A stretch of 6,087 bases of DNA, from contig DCVO01000124.1 of NCBI GenBank assembly GCA_002327405.1, positions 1 to 6,087 on the forward strand, written 5' to 3'. Under the pieces are notes generated by a model. That model did not search any database. It saw only the letters and a list, made by a program, of their open reading frames with translations, and was not told where the DNA came from. The position numbers and the translations under genes were made by a program. Below are positions 5,177 through 6,087 of the stretch, in pieces. Every line of letters starts with the position of its first letter. Position 1 is the stretch's first letter. This DNA comes from Thiobacillus sp. UBA2186 (lineage in GTDB: Bacteria > Pseudomonadota > Gammaproteobacteria > Burkholderiales > Thiobacillaceae).

Positions 5177-6037
5177 TTAAACCAGCCAGTACACGAAAAT
5201 GAACAGGCCCAGCCAGACCACGTCCACGAAGTGCCAGTACCATGCCACCCCTTCGAAACCGAAGTGGTGCTCGGCCGTGAAGTGGCCCTTGATGGAACGC
5301 CCCAGGATCACGATCAGCATCAGCGTGCCGACTGTCACATGGAAACCATGGAAGCCGGTCAGCATGAAGAAGGTCGCGCCATACGCACCCGCGCCCAGGG
5401 TCAGGCCCAGCTCGCTGTAGGCGTGGACGTATTCATAGGCCTGCAGGCCAAGGAAGGTCAGGCCCAGGGCCACGGTGAGGAACAGGCCCAGAATCAGCTG
5501 GCTGCGGTTGTTCTTCTTGAGCCCCCAATGCGCCCAGGTCACGGTCGCGCCCGAGGAGAGCAGCAGCAGGGTGTTGATGGCCGGAATGCCCCAGGCGCCC
5601 ATGGGCGTGAACTGGTAACCGTCCGCAGTCAGCCCGGGGCCGGCGGTGGGCCAGGTGGCGCTGAATCCGCTCCACAACTGCTCCATGGTCTCGCCTTCGC
5701 CCAGCCATGGCACCGCCAGCACGCGCATGTAGAACAGTGCGCCGAAGAAGGCAGCGAAGAACATGACCTCCGAGAAGATGAACCAGCTCATGGCCCAGCG
5801 GAAGGACAGATCGACCTGCTTGTTGTGCTTGCCGCTCTCGCTTTCGCGGATGACCGTGCCGAACCAGCCGAACAGCATCAGGGCGAGCACGCCCAGGCCC
5901 GCCCACAGCATCCAGCCGCCGCTGACGTCGTTGATCATGAAGGTGGCGCCCAGCGCCATCAGGGTCAGCGCCACCGAGCCCACGATGGGCCAGTGGGACG
6001 GCGCGGGCAGGTAATAACCGCCAGTTTGTGAAGCCAT
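5177..6037 (-). CDS. ctaE: Cytochrome c oxidase subunit III (aa3 type)
   Basis: CtaE/CoxC is the third core subunit of the aa3 oxidase, a seven-helix inner-membrane protein that stabilises the enzyme and supports proton uptake during turnover. The 286 residues show seven membrane spans. Hallmarks are MSWFIFSEVMFFAAFFGALF (83-102) with E90, the conserved buried glutamate; GIPAINTLLLLSSGATVTWAH (150-170); LGLQAYEY (196-203); GFHGFHVTVG with H230 and H233; and the C-terminal YWHFVDVVWL with H269 and D272. Length is within the usual range. The ATG at 6037 is well supported by GAGGAGAGGAG (6056-6046) ending 8 nt upstream. ctaC, ctaD and ctaG, which normally precede it, would lie beyond the right edge. 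A strong terminator follows, so surf1 and the heme A genes are probably transcribed separately. Confidence 0.98.
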   Translation of the reverse strand: MASQTGGYYLPAPSHWPIVGSVALTLMALGATFMINDVSGGWMLWAGLGVLALMLFGWFGTVIRESESGKHNKQVDLSFRWAMSWFIFSEVMFFAAFFGALFYMRVLAVPWLGEGETMEQLWSGFSATWPTAGPGLTADGYQFTPMGAWGIPAINTLLLLSSGATVTWAHWGLKKNNRSQLILGLFLTVALGLTFLGLQAYEYVHAYSELGLTLGAGAYGATFFMLTGFHGFHVTVGTLMLIVILGRSIKGHFTAEHHFGFEGVAWYWHFVDVVWLGLFIFVYWLV

Positions 6038-6045
6038 GTTGTTGT

Positions 6046-6056
6046 CTCCTCTCCTC
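6046..6056 (-). promoter_or_regulatory. Strong, doubled ribosome binding site of ctaE
   Basis: GAGGAGAGGAG contains two overlapping Shine-Dalgarno cores and ends 8 nt before the ctaE ATG, fixing the start. It is much stronger than the sites of the other genes here, which fits a structural subunit needed in larger amounts than the assembly factors. No gene end could be identified in the remaining bases 6057-6087; all three minus-strand frames reach a stop there. Confidence 0.7.
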
Positions 6057-6087
6057 TTGTCGTTTACTCATAAGTCAGAAATATAGG

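Noticed and set aside
5159..6031. Plus-strand 290-codon open frame antisense to ctaE
   Set aside because: Antisense shadow of the conserved subunit III gene, with Gln/His/Glu-rich composition and no ribosome site; it begins inside the terminator region.
5433..6071. Long minus-strand frame overlapping ctaE, starting MSKRQEERRQQ
   Set aside because: It is an out-of-frame reading of ctaE with arginine-, alanine- and histidine-rich low-complexity translation typical of shadow frames in GC-rich DNA. Its start merely covers the ctaE ribosome site.
6038..6087. Possible 3' end of an upstream gene such as ctaG or a DUF2970 gene
   Set aside because: All minus-strand frames stop within 6061-6087, and the few residues before each stop match nothing I recognise, so no partial gene can be supported.

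Overview
The window is a GC-rich proteobacterial chromosome segment carrying terminal-oxidase genes, and almost every base is assigned. Gene content and order point to a betaproteobacterium: subunit III of an aa3-type cytochrome c oxidase, a DUF2909 'twin transmembrane' protein, SURF1, a small SCO-like membrane protein, heme A synthase, heme O synthase and Sco. CtaB also has the NxxxExxxD form of its first motif, which I associate with betaproteobacteria. The genus cannot be told from this sequence. The adjoining cbb3 oxidase gene (ccoN) implies an organism that respires at both high and low oxygen.

Layout, right to left because all genes but one are on the minus strand. ctaE (6037-5177) ends at a strong bidirectional terminator (5133-5157) shared with the convergent plus-strand DUF2909 gene (4906-5109). 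A 51-bp divergent spacer separates DUF2909 from a compact operon: surf1 (4854-4126), an SCO-like gene (4129-3569, overlapping the surf1 stop as GTGA), ctaA (3565-2582) and ctaB (2577-1672), with gaps of 3-4 nt. A hairpin lies over the ctaB stop. After about 90 bp containing an extended -10 promoter comes a two-gene operon: an Rrf2-family regulator with a likely Fe-S cluster (1581-1117), overlapping by ATGA with a lipoprotein Sco copper chaperone (1120-530). A further 118-bp spacer holds a hairpin, a near-palindrome and a sigma70-like promoter. It leads into ccoN (411 to beyond base 1), cut by the window edge.

How the genes work together: CtaB farnesylates heme B to heme O and CtaA oxidises heme O to heme A. 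SURF1 is tied to heme A delivery into subunit I. Sco and probably the SCO-like protein handle copper or thiol chemistry at the CuA or CuB sites. CtaE is a structural subunit of the product. CcoN is the catalytic subunit of the alternative high-affinity oxidase, which uses heme b and copper but not heme A. The Rrf2 regulator sits at the boundary between the two systems and is a plausible Fe-S-based switch, which is an inference.

I found no RNA genes, CRISPR, insertion sequences, phage or attachment sites. No stretch over 300 bases lacks a gene. This is mostly a well-known type of locus. The points most worth a second look are the Rrf2-sco pairing, the SCO-like protein that keeps CxxxC but lacks the usual copper-ligand histidine, and the duplicated start region of that gene.
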